DNA of 64,000 nucleotides from Herbaspirillum sp. ST 5-3. Its GTDB lineage: Bacteria; Pseudomonadota; Gammaproteobacteria; Burkholderiales; Burkholderiaceae_D. Made by a program: the position numbers and the translations under genes. Location: assembly GCF_004804275.1 (NCBI RefSeq), contig NZ_STGI01000002.1, positions 62,001 to 126,000 on the forward strand. Reading direction: 5' to 3'. The notes under the pieces are model-generated. The model ran no database searches, was not told where the DNA came from, and saw nothing but the letters and a program-made list of their open reading frames with translations. Each line of letters opens with the position of its first letter. Position 1 is the stretch's first letter. Below, in pieces: positions 51,727 to 61,104 of this stretch.

Positions 51727-54700
51727 ATGCGTTCGATTTATCCGGACGGCTTCAACGAAGCGGCGCGCACACATAATCATCTCATCGCGGCCGGGTCATT
51801 TCTTCTGACGATGGCCCTGCTGATTGTCTGCTCCGCGCTCGGCATCCTGTCAAATGCCGCAGTCCTTCAGAGCGCCGCTCTCGTCATGTTGTCCTATCTC
51901 GCTTTCTACCTTGCCTTTCGTTCCGGGCTCAATCGTGGTTTCATCGATCCGAGTCTGACCGATCTGCAGATGCTGAACGCAAGCTTCGTTGTCCTGTACA
52001 CCCTGTACGCGGCCGAAGAGGGACGAGCGGCCTTGCTTGCGGTCCTGCCGATGATTCTTCTGTTCGGCGTGCCACGACTCTCCATGCGGGCCTTGCTGAC
52101 GCATGCAGTGGGAATGTTGACGGCCTACTGCGTGCTGATCGGCCTGATCTGGCGCTTCAAGCCACAGTCGCTGAATCTTCGCCTGGAGTTATTGCAGTGG
52201 CTCGCGCTTGCATTCACGCTCGCCTGGGTGGCGATGATGGGCGGCCATATCGGCAAATTGGGCAATAGGCAGAAGAGGCTTCATCGCAAGCTACGTCTGC
52301 TCAGCGACTGCAATATCGCCATGGTTCGCGCTACGAATGAGAACGGCCTGTTTGACGACTTGTGCCGCCTTGCAGTGGAATCCGGCGGTTACAGAATGGC
52401 CTGGGTTGGAGTGGAAGGGCAGGGTGGCGGGAATACTGTCACTCCCGTTGCGCAATTCGGTTCTGCCGCGGAATGCACGGAAAGCATTATGGTTTCGTCG
52501 GACGGTGGGCAGGATATTACCCGTCGAATGGCTGAAACGGCGATCAGGACCGGATCGCCCCAGGTCAGCCACAACCGCCCAACCCATTCGATCATGGCGT
52601 CATGGCGTACGGCCGCCGTCCAGCAAGCCTGTCAGACGAGCGCCGCATTGGCTTTCTCTATTGAAGATCAGGTTCGGGGAGTCCTGATGCTCCATTCAGC
52701 AGAACCGGATTCATTCGACGTGGAGGAAATGCGATTGCTGAAAGAATTGGTCAGCAACCTGAGCTGCGGCCTGAAATCGCTGCGCGGTCGCAGCGAACGA
52801 GAGGGTACTTGCCTCCAACTGGAACAACACGTAGAGGAGCGGACAAAGAAAATCGCCGCACTCAATGGCTTGCTCGTGGCAAAGGCACTGGACGCTGAGG
52901 CTGCCAATGGCGCCAAGAGTGCCTTCCTGGCCACCATGAGCCACGAGATTCGCACCCCGCTCAACGCCGTGGTCGGATTGTCCGGGCTACTGGTCGACTC
53001 CCCCCTGGATCGACGCCAGCGCGAGTATGCGGATAAGCTCCAGCTATCTGCGCAAGCACTGCGTGCGCTCGTCGACGACATCCTGGATTTCTCCAAGATC
53101 GAGGCCGGTGCGCTTCGATTGGAGCACGCGCCGTTTTCTCTGAACGCGGTCCTGCGCACCACAGTAGCAGTGCTCTCCGCCGGCATCCGCGACAAACCCA
53201 TCGAGGCGTTGTTCGACCTGGCGCAAGACATGCCGGATTCCTTGGTCGGCGACGCCCTTCGACTTCAGCAAATATTGTTGAATCTGATCAACAATGCGGT
53301 CAAATTCACCGAGATGGGTGAAATAGTCGTCTCGGTACGCTGTCTCGCCCGCCAAGCCGGCTCGCTGACACTGAAATTCGCCGTCCGCGATACGGGGATT
53401 GGCATTCCGCCTGAACAATTGGTCCCGATTTTTGACGTGTTTACACAAGCGGACAGCTCAACGACCCGCGAGTACGGCGGCACCGGGCTGGGATTGGCGA
53501 TCAGCACTCGTCTCGCCAAACTGATGGGCGGAGAAATCGGTGTCGAAAGCGCACCTGGCCGGGGCAGCGAGTTTCACTTCGCCGTGAAGCTGGACCTTGC
53601 CGACGGCGACGCCGTGGGGGCACCGGAAAATATCCCGTCCGGTTTGAACATCCTGATCATCGATGACCATCCTCTGGCCCGAGATATCCTGCAACGTGCC
53701 TGTGCCGCGTTCGGCTGGCATACGACTGCGCTCGACTCCGGCCCGGCCGGATTGGACGAACTGCGGCGCAGTGCTGCCGAAGGACGCGATTTCGATCTGA
53801 TGCTGCTCGACTGGCGCATGCCGGGCATGGATGGCATCGAGATGCTCAGGCAGGCTTGTGGCTCCCCTGACATCGGCCTGCCGCAGGTGATCCTGATGCC
53901 GTCCATCTGGGAGCTGGCGCAAGCCGCTGCCGCCAGTGATGATCTCTATCTCGACGGAATCCTTGCCAAACCCATGATCCCGGAAGCGCTGCTGCAAGCG
54001 GTGAGGAGAACGCACGCAGGTGACTTCGCGGGCATCCTCCCGCCGGCTGAGAAAACAGACCGACGCCTTGCCGGCATGCGTCTGCTCGTCGCCGAAGACA
54101 ATGCGATCAACCAGGAGATCGCCGAGCAACTCCTGATTCGTGCCGGGGCCGAGGTGGTGATTGTTGCGAATGGACTCGCCGCAGTCGAGCTGCTGCGCTC
54201 GCCCGGTGAGCCATTTGACGCGGTTCTGATGGACATTCAGATGCCGGTCATGGACGGCTACACGGCCACACGGATCATCCGCAACGAGATGGGCCGGCTT
54301 GATCTTCCCATTATCGCCGTCACCGCCCGCGTTCTGGCTGAGGACCGCGAAGAAACGCGGGCCGTTGGTATGGCAGGACATTTGATAAAACCGATCGATA
54401 TCGACGATCTGCTCGATATTATCGCCGGTGAAAGCGGCCCGCCAGGTCGACCAGACGCACCGCGTCACCGCTTCATTGAAGGCACGATTCCGGTGAGCGA
54501 CCTGCCTGTCCTGGATGTCGCTGGCGTCTTGAGAACTTTCGGCGGAGACAGGAATAAATGCGGCGAACTGTTGCGCGCGTTCTTCACAGCCCATCACAAG
54601 GACGTCGATGAAGCGCGCCGCCGTTTTAGTGCCACTGATTTAAATGAGGCGGGAAAACTCCTGCATGGCTTGTGCGGCCTCGCCAGTATTCTCCATGCGC

Positions 54701-54867
54701 CAAAGCTTGCCAGCTTGGCGAGAGCAGCCGATGCAGCACTTCGCAATGGGCATACGGAAGCAGTCCTGCCCTTGCTTGATGAGCTTCAGCTTGCGATGCA
54801 TGCTCTAGGCGAGTTCGTCGAACAGTTCGACACAGGAGAATCGGTGGTCACCCGTAAGACTGGATGA
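51727..54867 (+). CDS. Hybrid histidine kinase with two receivers and an HPt domain
   Basis: 1046 residues from the ATG at 51727 (AAGGAG 10 bases upstream). About five hydrophobic segments (25-190) form a membrane module, followed by a GAF-like region (about 205-350) and a coil. HisKA has the phospho-His near 406 ([12 protein letters not shown]), and HATPase has [18 protein letters not shown] and [10 protein letters not shown]. Receiver 1 (about 640-760) has [11 protein letters not shown]; receiver 2 (about 780-900) has [16 protein letters not shown] and [11 protein letters not shown]. The HPt domain (about 940-1040) keeps the His in LHGLCGLAS, but the usual Lys after HxL is Cys. A complete four-step phosphorelay is encoded in one chain; its target may be a nearby receiver protein. 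Confidence 0.92.
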   Translation: MRSIYPDGFNEAARTHNHLIAAGSFLLTMALLIVCSALGILSNAAVLQSAALVMLSYLAFYLAFRSGLNRGFIDPSLTDLQMLNASFVVLYTLYAAEEGRAALLAVLPMILLFGVPRLSMRALLTHAVGMLTAYCVLIGLIWRFKPQSLNLRLELLQWLALAFTLAWVAMMGGHIGKLGNRQKRLHRKLRLLSDCNIAMVRATNENGLFDDLCRLAVESGGYRMAWVGVEGQGGGNTVTPVAQFGSAAECTESIMVSSDGGQDITRRMAETAIRTGSPQVSHNRPTHSIMASWRTAAVQQACQTSAALAFSIEDQVRGVLMLHSAEPDSFDVEEMRLLKELVSNLSCGLKSLRGRSEREGTCLQLEQHVEERTKKIAALNGLLVAKALDAEAANGAKSAFLATMSHEIRTPLNAVVGLSGLLVDSPLDRRQREYADKLQLSAQALRALVDDILDFSKIEAGALRLEHAPFSLNAVLRTTVAVLSAGIRDKPIEALFDLAQDMPDSLVGDALRLQQILLNLINNAVKFTEMGEIVVSVRCLARQAGSLTLKFAVRDTGIGIPPEQLVPIFDVFTQADSSTTREYGGTGLGLAISTRLAKLMGGEIGVESAPGRGSEFHFAVKLDLADGDAVGAPENIPSGLNILIIDDHPLARDILQRACAAFGWHTTALDSGPAGLDELRRSAAEGRDFDLMLLDWRMPGMDGIEMLRQACGSPDIGLPQVILMPSIWELAQAAAASDDLYLDGILAKPMIPEALLQAVRRTHAGDFAGILPPAEKTDRRLAGMRLLVAEDNAINQEIAEQLLIRAGAEVVIVANGLAAVELLRSPGEPFDAVLMDIQMPVMDGYTATRIIRNEMGRLDLPIIAVTARVLAEDREETRAVGMAGHLIKPIDIDDLLDIIAGESGPPGRPDAPRHRFIEGTIPVSDLPVLDVAGVLRTFGGDRNKCGELLRAFFTAHHKDVDEARRRFSATDLNEAGKLLHGLCGLASILHAPKLASLARAADAALRNGHTEAVLPLLDELQLAMHALGEFVEQFDTGESVVTRKTG

Positions 54868-55205
54868 CCGATTTTCACTGAAACGGCCAGTGAAGCGGCG
54901 CTGTTTCACCGTCTGAAGTCGGCCGGTCGACGACAAACAAGAATGGATATCGAAGGGCAGTTGTACGGCCTAACCAGCGGAATTACCAAGTCCTTCCGCT
55001 GGTCAGGCCGGAGAGGGGACTGGGCGTGCCAAGAAAGAATCTCTACCTCGGTCGCTGGAAATGTGGCCTGAGACAGATCGGTCGCATTCGCTCGTGCTCG
55101 GAGGCCATTCCAGCTTTGGCCTGCAGGTACGCCAAACCAGCGATTAGCTTATGCTGGTTTCCCAATTACGCGCACAACCGCGTATCGATTGCGCTGAAAT
55201 AGCCG
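54868..55205. other. Intergenic region between hybrid kinase and ferredoxin
   Basis: About 340 bp between convergent genes. Apart from the strong hairpin at 54967-55009 nothing is recognised. Confidence 0.4.
54967..55009. terminator. 16-bp stem hairpin downstream of the hybrid kinase
   Basis: GGCCTAACCAGCGGAA and TTCCGCTGGTCAGGCC pair with a single mismatch around an 11-nt loop, about 100 bp after the kinase stop. No T-run follows. It may act as a transcript-end stem between two convergent genes. Confidence 0.6.
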
Positions 55206-55517
55206 TCATGCCCGATCAAGCGATATCGCCGCCGGGACGTGAATCACCACGTCCGACGCGGCAATCGCCACGCAGGGGAGAATATAGCCATCCCTTTTCT
55301 CCTCCGCGCTCAGGCCGGGCCATTCCGTGCTGTATCGAACCTCGCCGCTGCTCAGACGGCAGATGCAGGTGCGGCAGGTGCCGTTTCTGCACGAGGCGGG
55401 CAGTGCGATGCCGGCCAGGCGTGCAGCCGCGAGCAGTGGTGCGTCATCAGCGGCATCGAAGCGCCACTCGTGCGGCGTGATCGTGACGGAATATCGGCTG
55501 CGCATGACTTCATTCAT
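55206..55517 (-). CDS. 2Fe-2S ferredoxin (plant type)
   Basis: 103 residues. The cluster motif CRNGTCRTC (CxxxxCxxC, residues 43-51) with a later Cys in YILPCVAI completes the four ligands. The N-terminal ITPHEWRFDAADDAPLLAAA is the usual beta-grasp start. It is a soluble one-electron carrier. It is divergent from the cytochrome module. A truncated copy in the same orientation lies at 60313-60465 on the far side of that module. Confidence 0.88.
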   Translation of the reverse strand: MNEVMRSRYSVTITPHEWRFDAADDAPLLAAARLAGIALPASCRNGTCRTCICRLSSGEVRYSTEWPGLSAEEKRDGYILPCVAIAASDVVIHVPAAISLDRA

Positions 55518-55717
55518 CGGGAACGGAAAAGCGACATCCTATCCGGAAACGATGCAGGTTGCGTGACACTTGCAACACCAGGCTGTTTTCAAACGCTTCG
55601 CCTTTCTCTCCCGGGCCACCGGATCGCCCGTTGCGCAATATTTTCCTGCGTTAAGAAATCCTTAAGCAGGGCGCCGAATAATCTGCGCAACCACAAACCG
55701 TACAAGCGCAAAGGAAA

Positions 55718-56215
55718 ATGAGCATGAGCACTATTCGACGCACGATCCTGATTCTGGCACTGTGTGCTTCGCCGTGGACAGGCGCAACCGCTCATGCGCG
55801 AGACCATCGCCACCAAGGGCCAGGCGAGCGTCAGGAGGTTCCCGGGATACGGCCGGCAGTCAAATGGGAAACTGACGACATCGTGCGGCAGCGAATGGAA
55901 ATAATTCGACAGGCCGTAGCAACAGTCCAGGTCGACATTCAACAGGACCGCCTCGATTCGCATGGATATCAGCAGCTCGCTGAACTCATCAATACGAACG
56001 TCGGGCAGATCATCAAGGACTGCAAACTGACACAGGCAGCCGATGCCGCCTTGAATACGGTTGTCCTGACCGACCTGACGCACAGTAGCGAGCTGATGCG
56101 CACATCGCTCAGGCGACCAGCCCAACGTGCCGGAGCACTGGGCGTGCTGCAGTCCCTGCGTCTTTATGGGGAATATTTCGAACATCCCGGCTGGAAGATG
56201 GCACAGGCGCAGTAG
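55718..56215 (+). CDS. Exported helical protein of unknown function
   Basis: 165 residues. The signal peptide (RRTILILALCASPWTGATAHA) is followed by a His/Arg-rich start and a helical chain (DDIVRQRMEIIRQAVATVQV, LINTNVGQIIKDCKLTQAAD) with one Cys in DCKL. It should be periplasmic. An AAAGGAAAATGAGC segment gives a ribosome-binding site near the ATG. It lies 260 bp upstream of the reductase gene and may be part of the electron-transfer module. No family is recognised. Confidence 0.6.
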   Translation: MSMSTIRRTILILALCASPWTGATAHARDHRHQGPGERQEVPGIRPAVKWETDDIVRQRMEIIRQAVATVQVDIQQDRLDSHGYQQLAELINTNVGQIIKDCKLTQAADAALNTVVLTDLTHSSELMRTSLRRPAQRAGALGVLQSLRLYGEYFEHPGWKMAQAQ

Positions 56216-56475
56216 TTGCGACTTCCGGGGCGAGGCTGAGAACGACAGCCTGCAAGGCTTGATGGAAGGCCGCTCCGCACGCTCCCGGAGAACGTTGACC
56301 TCGATCATGGAAATGTGTCGGCCGGCCTCCTAAGATGGCAGACGTGTTGTCCGAGTTGCAATAAGAAACCAGGCTTTCGCGCGGTGCGTGAATGCCGGGC
56401 AACACCACTGGTGGAGGCGAACAAGGTCATACCTTGGGGCCAATGTCCGGCCCTTGATTGCGCTTCACCGACACC

Positions 56476-57744
56476 ATGACCATACAAGAACTGTCTTCCT
56501 ATATCGCGCTGGCCATTGTCCTGCAAGTGGCCGCATACGGCGCTTTTTTCCTTCTTCATAAGCGGCGGGATTATCTGCAGCTCGGCCCGCCGCAGGCGAT
56601 TGACGCGAACAGCGCACCCTCACAAGACCGCCCATCCGCATCGGGTGGGGCGTGGAGCGGATACCGGGAATTTCGCGTACAGCGGAAGGAATTTGAAGAC
56701 CGCAGCCGATCGGTATGCTCCTTCTACCTTGTACCGGTCGATGGGCAAGCTCTTCCCCCATTCAAACCTGGGCAACTCCTGACGTTTCACCTCGCTACGC
56801 ACGCAGGAGCTGAAGCCAGGCCCATCGTGCGGTGCTATTCGCTATCCCACGCTCCGGATCCCGAATGCTACAGGGTGAGCATCAAGCGAATCGGGCCGCC
56901 ACCCGATAAACCGGGTGCGCCGGCCGGCGTGTCGTCGAACTTCTTTCATGATCAGGTCGAGGTGGGGAGTGTGCTGGCCGTCAAGGCGCCTGCAGGCCAC
57001 TTCCACCTGCTCGACGGCGACCAGTCGCCGCTCGTCCTCATTGGCGGCGGCATCGGCATTACACCGATGCTCAGCATGCTGGAAACGAGCCTGGCCCTCG
57101 CGCCCGAGCGTGAAGTGTGGCTGTTTTACGGTGTCCGCAACGGTGCGGAACATGTCATGAAATCGCGACTTTGCGACCTGGCACAGCGGCATCCGAATTT
57201 CCATCTGCACGTCTGTTACAGCCGACCGGAGCCCGATGATGTCCCCGGTACCGATTTTCAACATGCCGGCCGTGTCGATATCGGACTGCTGCGTCAGACC
57301 CTCACGCTGCGCCCCTATCAATTCTATGTCTGCGGGCCGCGTCAAATGATGGAGTCGCTGGTGCCGGCGCTCGCCGATTGGGGTATCGATCCGGAGCGTA
57401 TCCATTATGAAGCCTTCGGGCCATCGACCGTTCCGAAGCTGGCGAAAGCAGCGCAGCCATCCCGCACTCCCACGACGGCGGCAGCCGATTCTCCCAAAGT
57501 GTGTTTCGCCAACTCGGCAAAAGAACGGCAATGGGATCCGCACGCCGAATCTCTTCTCGCGTTCGCCGAAGACCTCGGCCTCTCCGTTCCGTCAGGTTGT
57601 CGCGCCGGCAGTTGCGGCAGCTGTCAGACGACGATCGTGTCGGGAGAAATCGAGACGACGAAAGAGCCCGACTTTGACATCAGTCCGGGCTGCTGCCTGC
57701 TCTGTATTTCCAGACCGAAGTCCGATCTTGTCCTGAGTGCCTGA
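56476..57744 (+). CDS. Membrane-anchored flavin/2Fe-2S NAD(P)H reductase
   Basis: 422 residues from the ATG at 56476; a TTG six codons earlier is possible. One N-terminal helix (LAIVLQVAAYGAFFLL) is followed by HKRRD, so the soluble part is cytoplasmic by the positive-inside rule. Then come an FNR-like FAD domain (RCYSLSHAP), an NAD-binding domain (LVLIGGGIGITPMLSML, FYVCGPRQMMESL) and a C-terminal 2Fe-2S domain (CRAGSCGSC plus CCLLC). It resembles hybrid-cluster-protein or oxygenase reductases. With the next two genes it could carry electrons from NAD(P)H to the periplasm. Confidence 0.88.
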   Translation: MTIQELSSYIALAIVLQVAAYGAFFLLHKRRDYLQLGPPQAIDANSAPSQDRPSASGGAWSGYREFRVQRKEFEDRSRSVCSFYLVPVDGQALPPFKPGQLLTFHLATHAGAEARPIVRCYSLSHAPDPECYRVSIKRIGPPPDKPGAPAGVSSNFFHDQVEVGSVLAVKAPAGHFHLLDGDQSPLVLIGGGIGITPMLSMLETSLALAPEREVWLFYGVRNGAEHVMKSRLCDLAQRHPNFHLHVCYSRPEPDDVPGTDFQHAGRVDIGLLRQTLTLRPYQFYVCGPRQMMESLVPALADWGIDPERIHYEAFGPSTVPKLAKAAQPSRTPTTAAADSPKVCFANSAKERQWDPHAESLLAFAEDLGLSVPSGCRAGSCGSCQTTIVSGEIETTKEPDFDISPGCCLLCISRPKSDLVLSA

Positions 57745-57746
57745 TC

Positions 57747-58331
57747 ATGCCCCATTCCATCTCGGTTTTTCGCAAGGAGATACTTCCGTTCATAGCGATG
57801 TTCGCCATGCTCATTCTGGCGGCCATTGCGGGAGATGCACTATTGCACCGGTTCCAGCTGGTCTGGATCGGCCGCTATCTCGGCATCCCCGGCACGCTAC
57901 TGATCCTCGCTTCGTTCGGGTATTCGATGCGCAAACGCAAGATGATCAAGTCAGGCAATCCGAAGAAGCTGCTGAGCCTGCATGAATTCATGACATGGCT
58001 CGGTTCCGTGATGATTCTGGTGCATGCCGGGGTCCACTTCAATGCCATCCTGCCGTGGCTGGCCATCGTCGGCATGCTGGTCAACGTCATCAGCGGCCTG
58101 ACTGGAAAGTACCTGCTTGACCGCTCGCGCCGCCACATGGCGGCCATGAAGGAAAGCCTGCTTCAGCGTGGCATGCACGAAGACGACGTGGAGCGGGAAC
58201 TGTTCTGGAATGCGGCAGCCGTCGACGCAATGAAGAAATGGCGAGTGCTTCATATTCCGATCACGCTCGCATTCGCCGCATTTGCCCTCGGCCATATCGT
58301 CAGCATCTTCCTGTTCTGGAACTGGAAATGA
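57747..58331 (+). CDS. Four-helix membrane protein, possible b-type cytochrome
   Basis: 194 residues. Four hydrophobic segments (FIAMFAMLILAAIAGDALL, IPGTLLILASFGYS, WLGSVMILVHAGVHFNAIL with the following LAIVGMLVNVISGL, ITLAFAAFALGHIVSIFLF). His residues fall in or near helices (LHEFMTW, LVHAGVH, VLHIPI, ALGHIV), which could bind haem b, as in membrane electron-transfer subunits. It starts 2 bp after the reductase stop and overlaps the cytochrome c gene by 4 bp, so it is the likely membrane link between them. Haem binding is inferred, not shown. Confidence 0.72.
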   Translation: MPHSISVFRKEILPFIAMFAMLILAAIAGDALLHRFQLVWIGRYLGIPGTLLILASFGYSMRKRKMIKSGNPKKLLSLHEFMTWLGSVMILVHAGVHFNAILPWLAIVGMLVNVISGLTGKYLLDRSRRHMAAMKESLLQRGMHEDDVERELFWNAAAVDAMKKWRVLHIPITLAFAAFALGHIVSIFLFWNWK

Positions 58332-59041
58332 AAAGCCGCGCATTCCTTTACATCATCCTGGCGAACCTTGCGGTCATTACCGTGCTCGTCTTCGTCTATC
58401 CTCACCTGATGGTGGCTCCGGGCAAACTGATGAAGGGGCATCAAGGCATGGAGCAGGACTGCTTCTCCTGCCACAGCAAGTTCTTCGGTCCGCAGGCGGG
58501 GAAATGCAAGGACTGCCACAAGGTTTCCGACATCGGAATCGTCACGACTAAGGGGAAACCGATTCAAGGGCCGGCGCGCAAAGTGGCCTTTCATCAAGAG
58601 CTGGTCGAGGAACGGTGCATCGAATGCCACGCCGATCATCGGGGCGTCATGAAGTATCGGCAAGGCAAACAATTTTCCCATGCTCTTCTCAAGCCGGAAA
58701 CGAAGAATCAGTGCGAGTCATGCCATGACAAGCCGCGTGATTCGCTGCACGAAAAACTGACGGCGGGCTGTGCGCAGTGCCACAGCCAGGACAAGTGGAA
58801 GCCGGCGACATTCGAGCATGACAAATACTTTGTGCTCGATCGCGACCATAACACGACATGCGCAACCTGCCATCCGAAGAGCGATTTCACGCAGTACACC
58901 TGTTACGGATGCCACGAGCATACGCCGGCCAAGATCAGGAGTGAGCACCTGCATGAGGGGATCCGCAATTTCGAGAACTGCGTGAAATGCCATCGCAGCG
59001 CCGACGAGCACGAGGGCGGAGAAGGCAAAGACAACGATTAG
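58328..59041 (+). CDS. Octahaem c-type cytochrome, membrane-anchored
   Basis: 237 residues from the ATG at 58328. One N-terminal helix (FLYIILANLAVITVLVFVY) anchors or exports it. Eight CxxCH haem-binding motifs follow: CFSCH, CKDCH, CIECH, CESCH, CAQCH, CATCH, CYGCH and CVKCH. Spacing is irregular, in the style of cytochrome c3/class III multihaem proteins. It should sit on the periplasmic side and move several electrons. Its start overlaps the membrane protein stop (ATGA), so the three genes form a coupled unit. The terminal acceptor is unknown. Confidence 0.9.
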   Translation: MKSRAFLYIILANLAVITVLVFVYPHLMVAPGKLMKGHQGMEQDCFSCHSKFFGPQAGKCKDCHKVSDIGIVTTKGKPIQGPARKVAFHQELVEERCIECHADHRGVMKYRQGKQFSHALLKPETKNQCESCHDKPRDSLHEKLTAGCAQCHSQDKWKPATFEHDKYFVLDRDHNTTCATCHPKSDFTQYTCYGCHEHTPAKIRSEHLHEGIRNFENCVKCHRSADEHEGGEGKDND

Positions 59042-59175
59042 TGTCAGAGCCTATCCGAGCCAGAACCTGCCCCGCGCCGATATCCGTTGGGGCATATGGC
59101 GGTGTTGCGTTCAGATTCCCTTAAGCTTTCGCTACTTAAGATGCGCGTGCGCCACTTTTATGAAAGGTCTAAATC

Positions 59176-59340
59176 ATGCATCCTTGCCTTCGGGCCTTTA
59201 TTCGCCAATATGTCGCTGTCATTGTCGGCGCCTTGGTGCCGGTCGTCTTGACTACCTTCCTCTCTGCCTCAATGAACTTTGGAACCTTCTCCGGCGATCG
59301 TCATACCGCGACTGTCGCGATCGCCCGGCACCTGACCTGA
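59176..59340 (+). CDS. Small membrane protein (54 residues)
   Basis: 54 residues. AAAGGT lies eight bases before the ATG. A basic start (MHPCLRAFIRQY) leads into one hydrophobic helix (VAVIVGALVPVVLTTFLSA), then a short polar tail (MNFGTFSGDRHTATVAIARH). The stop is 18 bp before the cation diffusion facilitator start, so the two may be cotranscribed. No family is recognised. Confidence 0.45.
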   Translation: MHPCLRAFIRQYVAVIVGALVPVVLTTFLSASMNFGTFSGDRHTATVAIARHLT

Positions 59341-59358
59341 TATCTCTGGACGCACAAC

Positions 59359-60309
59359 ATGATTTCTGACCAGTTTGATGACGATGTTGAAGTCTCGCCG
59401 GAAAGCCAGGCAAAGCGTGCTGCAGTCGCGTCCCGCAGCACCTGGGTCAGTATCTGGGTGAATCTGTTACTGACCTTGACCCAGATAACCGCCGGCGTAC
59501 TGGCCAAGTCACAAGGCCTGGTCGCCGACGGCATCCATTCCTTATCCGATCTGGTAGCGGATTTCGTCGTCCTGTTTGCCAGCCATCACAGTAAACGAGA
59601 AGCCGACGATGACCATCATTACGGCCATCAGCGCTTCGAAACGGCTGCATCCATGGTGCTGGGCATGTTATTGCTTGCAGTCGGACTGGGCATGCTATGG
59701 GCGGCATTCCGCAAACTTGAGGCCCCGGAAACGGTTCAGGCAGTACACATTGCCGCGCTTTGGACCGCCGCGGTGTCATTGATTGCGAAAGAAATGTTGT
59801 TTCGCTACATGCTGTCCGCGGGGAAGCGGGTCAAATCAAGCATGCTGGTCGCCAATGCATGGCATGCACGATCCGACGCGGCATCGTCCCTGGTGGTTGG
59901 CGTCGGCATTGTCGGTAACCTTTCGGGCTATCCCATTCTCGATCCCATTGCCGCATTGATTGTTGGATTCATGGTCGCAAGGATGGGATGGGGATTCACC
60001 TGGGATGCATTGCACGACCTGATGGACCGGGCCGTCGACACAAGCGACACCGAGGCCATCCGCGAAACGCTGATGGGCACGCCTGGTGTGCGCGGCATCC
60101 ATGATCTCCGCACCCGCAAGATGGGAGACATGATTGTCGTCGACGTCCACATCGAGATCGATGCGACGTTGACTGTCGAAAAAGGGCATGCCATTGCCGT
60201 TGAAGCGCGCAGTCGCGTGCTGCAGAGGCATCGTGTGCTCAATGTGATGACCCATGTTGATCCATGGGGTGATCATGCTGCAGTGCTTGAAAGTTCGGCA
60301 GGGGATTAG
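59359..60309 (+). CDS. Cation diffusion facilitator transporter
   Basis: 316 residues. About six hydrophobic segments with the metal-site motifs VADGIHSLSDLVADF and AWHARSDAASSL (HxxxD type), and a histidine-containing loop DDDHHYGHQRFE. The cytoplasmic C-terminal domain (about 225-305) has GVRGIHDLRTRKMGDMIVVD and a terminal HVDPWGDH. CDF proteins export Zn2+, Fe2+, Co2+ or Mn2+ in exchange for H+; the metal is not decidable here. It follows the cytochrome module. Confidence 0.92.
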   Translation: MISDQFDDDVEVSPESQAKRAAVASRSTWVSIWVNLLLTLTQITAGVLAKSQGLVADGIHSLSDLVADFVVLFASHHSKREADDDHHYGHQRFETAASMVLGMLLLAVGLGMLWAAFRKLEAPETVQAVHIAALWTAAVSLIAKEMLFRYMLSAGKRVKSSMLVANAWHARSDAASSLVVGVGIVGNLSGYPILDPIAALIVGFMVARMGWGFTWDALHDLMDRAVDTSDTEAIRETLMGTPGVRGIHDLRTRKMGDMIVVDVHIEIDATLTVEKGHAIAVEARSRVLQRHRVLNVMTHVDPWGDHAAVLESSAGD

Positions 60310-60312
60310 CAG

Positions 60313-60465
60313 ACCACCATGTGCCGTTCCTGCACGCGGCGGGCAGTTCGATACCGGCCATGCATGCAGCCGAGTGCAGGGATACGCGATCGGTGGCATC
60401 GAAGCGCCAGTCGTGCGGTGCGGTCGTGCCAGAATTTCGGCATCCTGTCCGGAAACGAGCGATGG
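60313..60465 (-). pseudogene. Truncated ferredoxin copy
   Basis: Read on the minus strand in the frame matching the ferredoxin at 55206, this gives APHDWRFDATDRVSLHSAAC, then MAGIELPAACRNGT, followed by a Trp pair and a stop. It parallels PHEWRFDAADDAPLLAAARL and IALPASCRNGTC of the intact copy. It lacks the N-terminal residues (about 35 bp deleted near 60440) and everything after the first cluster cysteine. The nearby CATCCTGTCCGGAAACGA also matches sequence upstream of the intact gene (55535-55552), confirming common origin. Confidence 0.8.
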
Positions 60466-60474
60466 GGAGAAGCC

Positions 60475-61104
60475 TTACAACAGCAAGTCGTTTTCAAACG
60501 CGTAGCGTGCAATCTCGACATTGCTGCTCAGGCCCATCTTTTCCAGTATCCGCGCGCGGTAAGTGGTGACGGTATGCGGGCTCAGGTTGAGCATCTCCGC
60601 GATCCGTATCAGACTGGATCCCAAGGCGATATGCTTGAGGACTTCCAGCTCACGATCCGACAGGCGTTCGTGCGCCGGCTGCTCCTCGCCGACCAGGAGG
60701 TCCGCGAATTTTTCCACCAGCGTGGGCGTAATGTATTTGCCGCCGGCAGCGGCCTTGTGCACGGCAGCGACGATGATGGGGGCGGGGGAGTTCTTGGTCA
60801 GGTAGCCGGAGGCGCCCGCCCGTAGCGCACGCACGGCATAGATGTCTTCCGCGTACATGCTCAGGACCAGCACCGCGAGCTTCGGCTTTCTTGCCTTGAG
60901 AAGCTTCAGCAATTCCAGCCCGCTGCGGTCCGGCAGCGCGATGTCGATGATGGCCACGTCGATTTCTTCCTTCTCCGCCTGCAGCAAGGCGTCGCGCACT
61001 GTTTCCGCTTCGCAGGCGACAGTGATGTCGTCCGCCGTGCCGAGCATCAGGCGGACGCCGCTGCGCACGATCAGATGATCGTCCACCAGCATTACCCTGA
61101 TCAT
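60475..61104 (-). CDS. NarL/FixJ-type response regulator
   Basis: 209 residues. The receiver domain has MLVDDH, the phospho-acceptor Asp54 in AIIDIALPDRSG, VLSMY and the Lys in GYLTKNS. The LuxR-type HTH (about 140-205) has LSDRELEVLKHIALGSSLIR and LSPHTVTTYRARILEKMGL. It overlaps the start of the facing kinase's 3' end by 4 bp (ATGA), so the two are a coupled pair. Target genes are unknown. Its last codons (AFENDLLL) lie beside the truncated ferredoxin copy. Confidence 0.93.
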   Translation of the reverse strand: MIRVMLVDDHLIVRSGVRLMLGTADDITVACEAETVRDALLQAEKEEIDVAIIDIALPDRSGLELLKLLKARKPKLAVLVLSMYAEDIYAVRALRAGASGYLTKNSPAPIIVAAVHKAAAGGKYITPTLVEKFADLLVGEEQPAHERLSDRELEVLKHIALGSSLIRIAEMLNLSPHTVTTYRARILEKMGLSSNVEIARYAFENDLLL

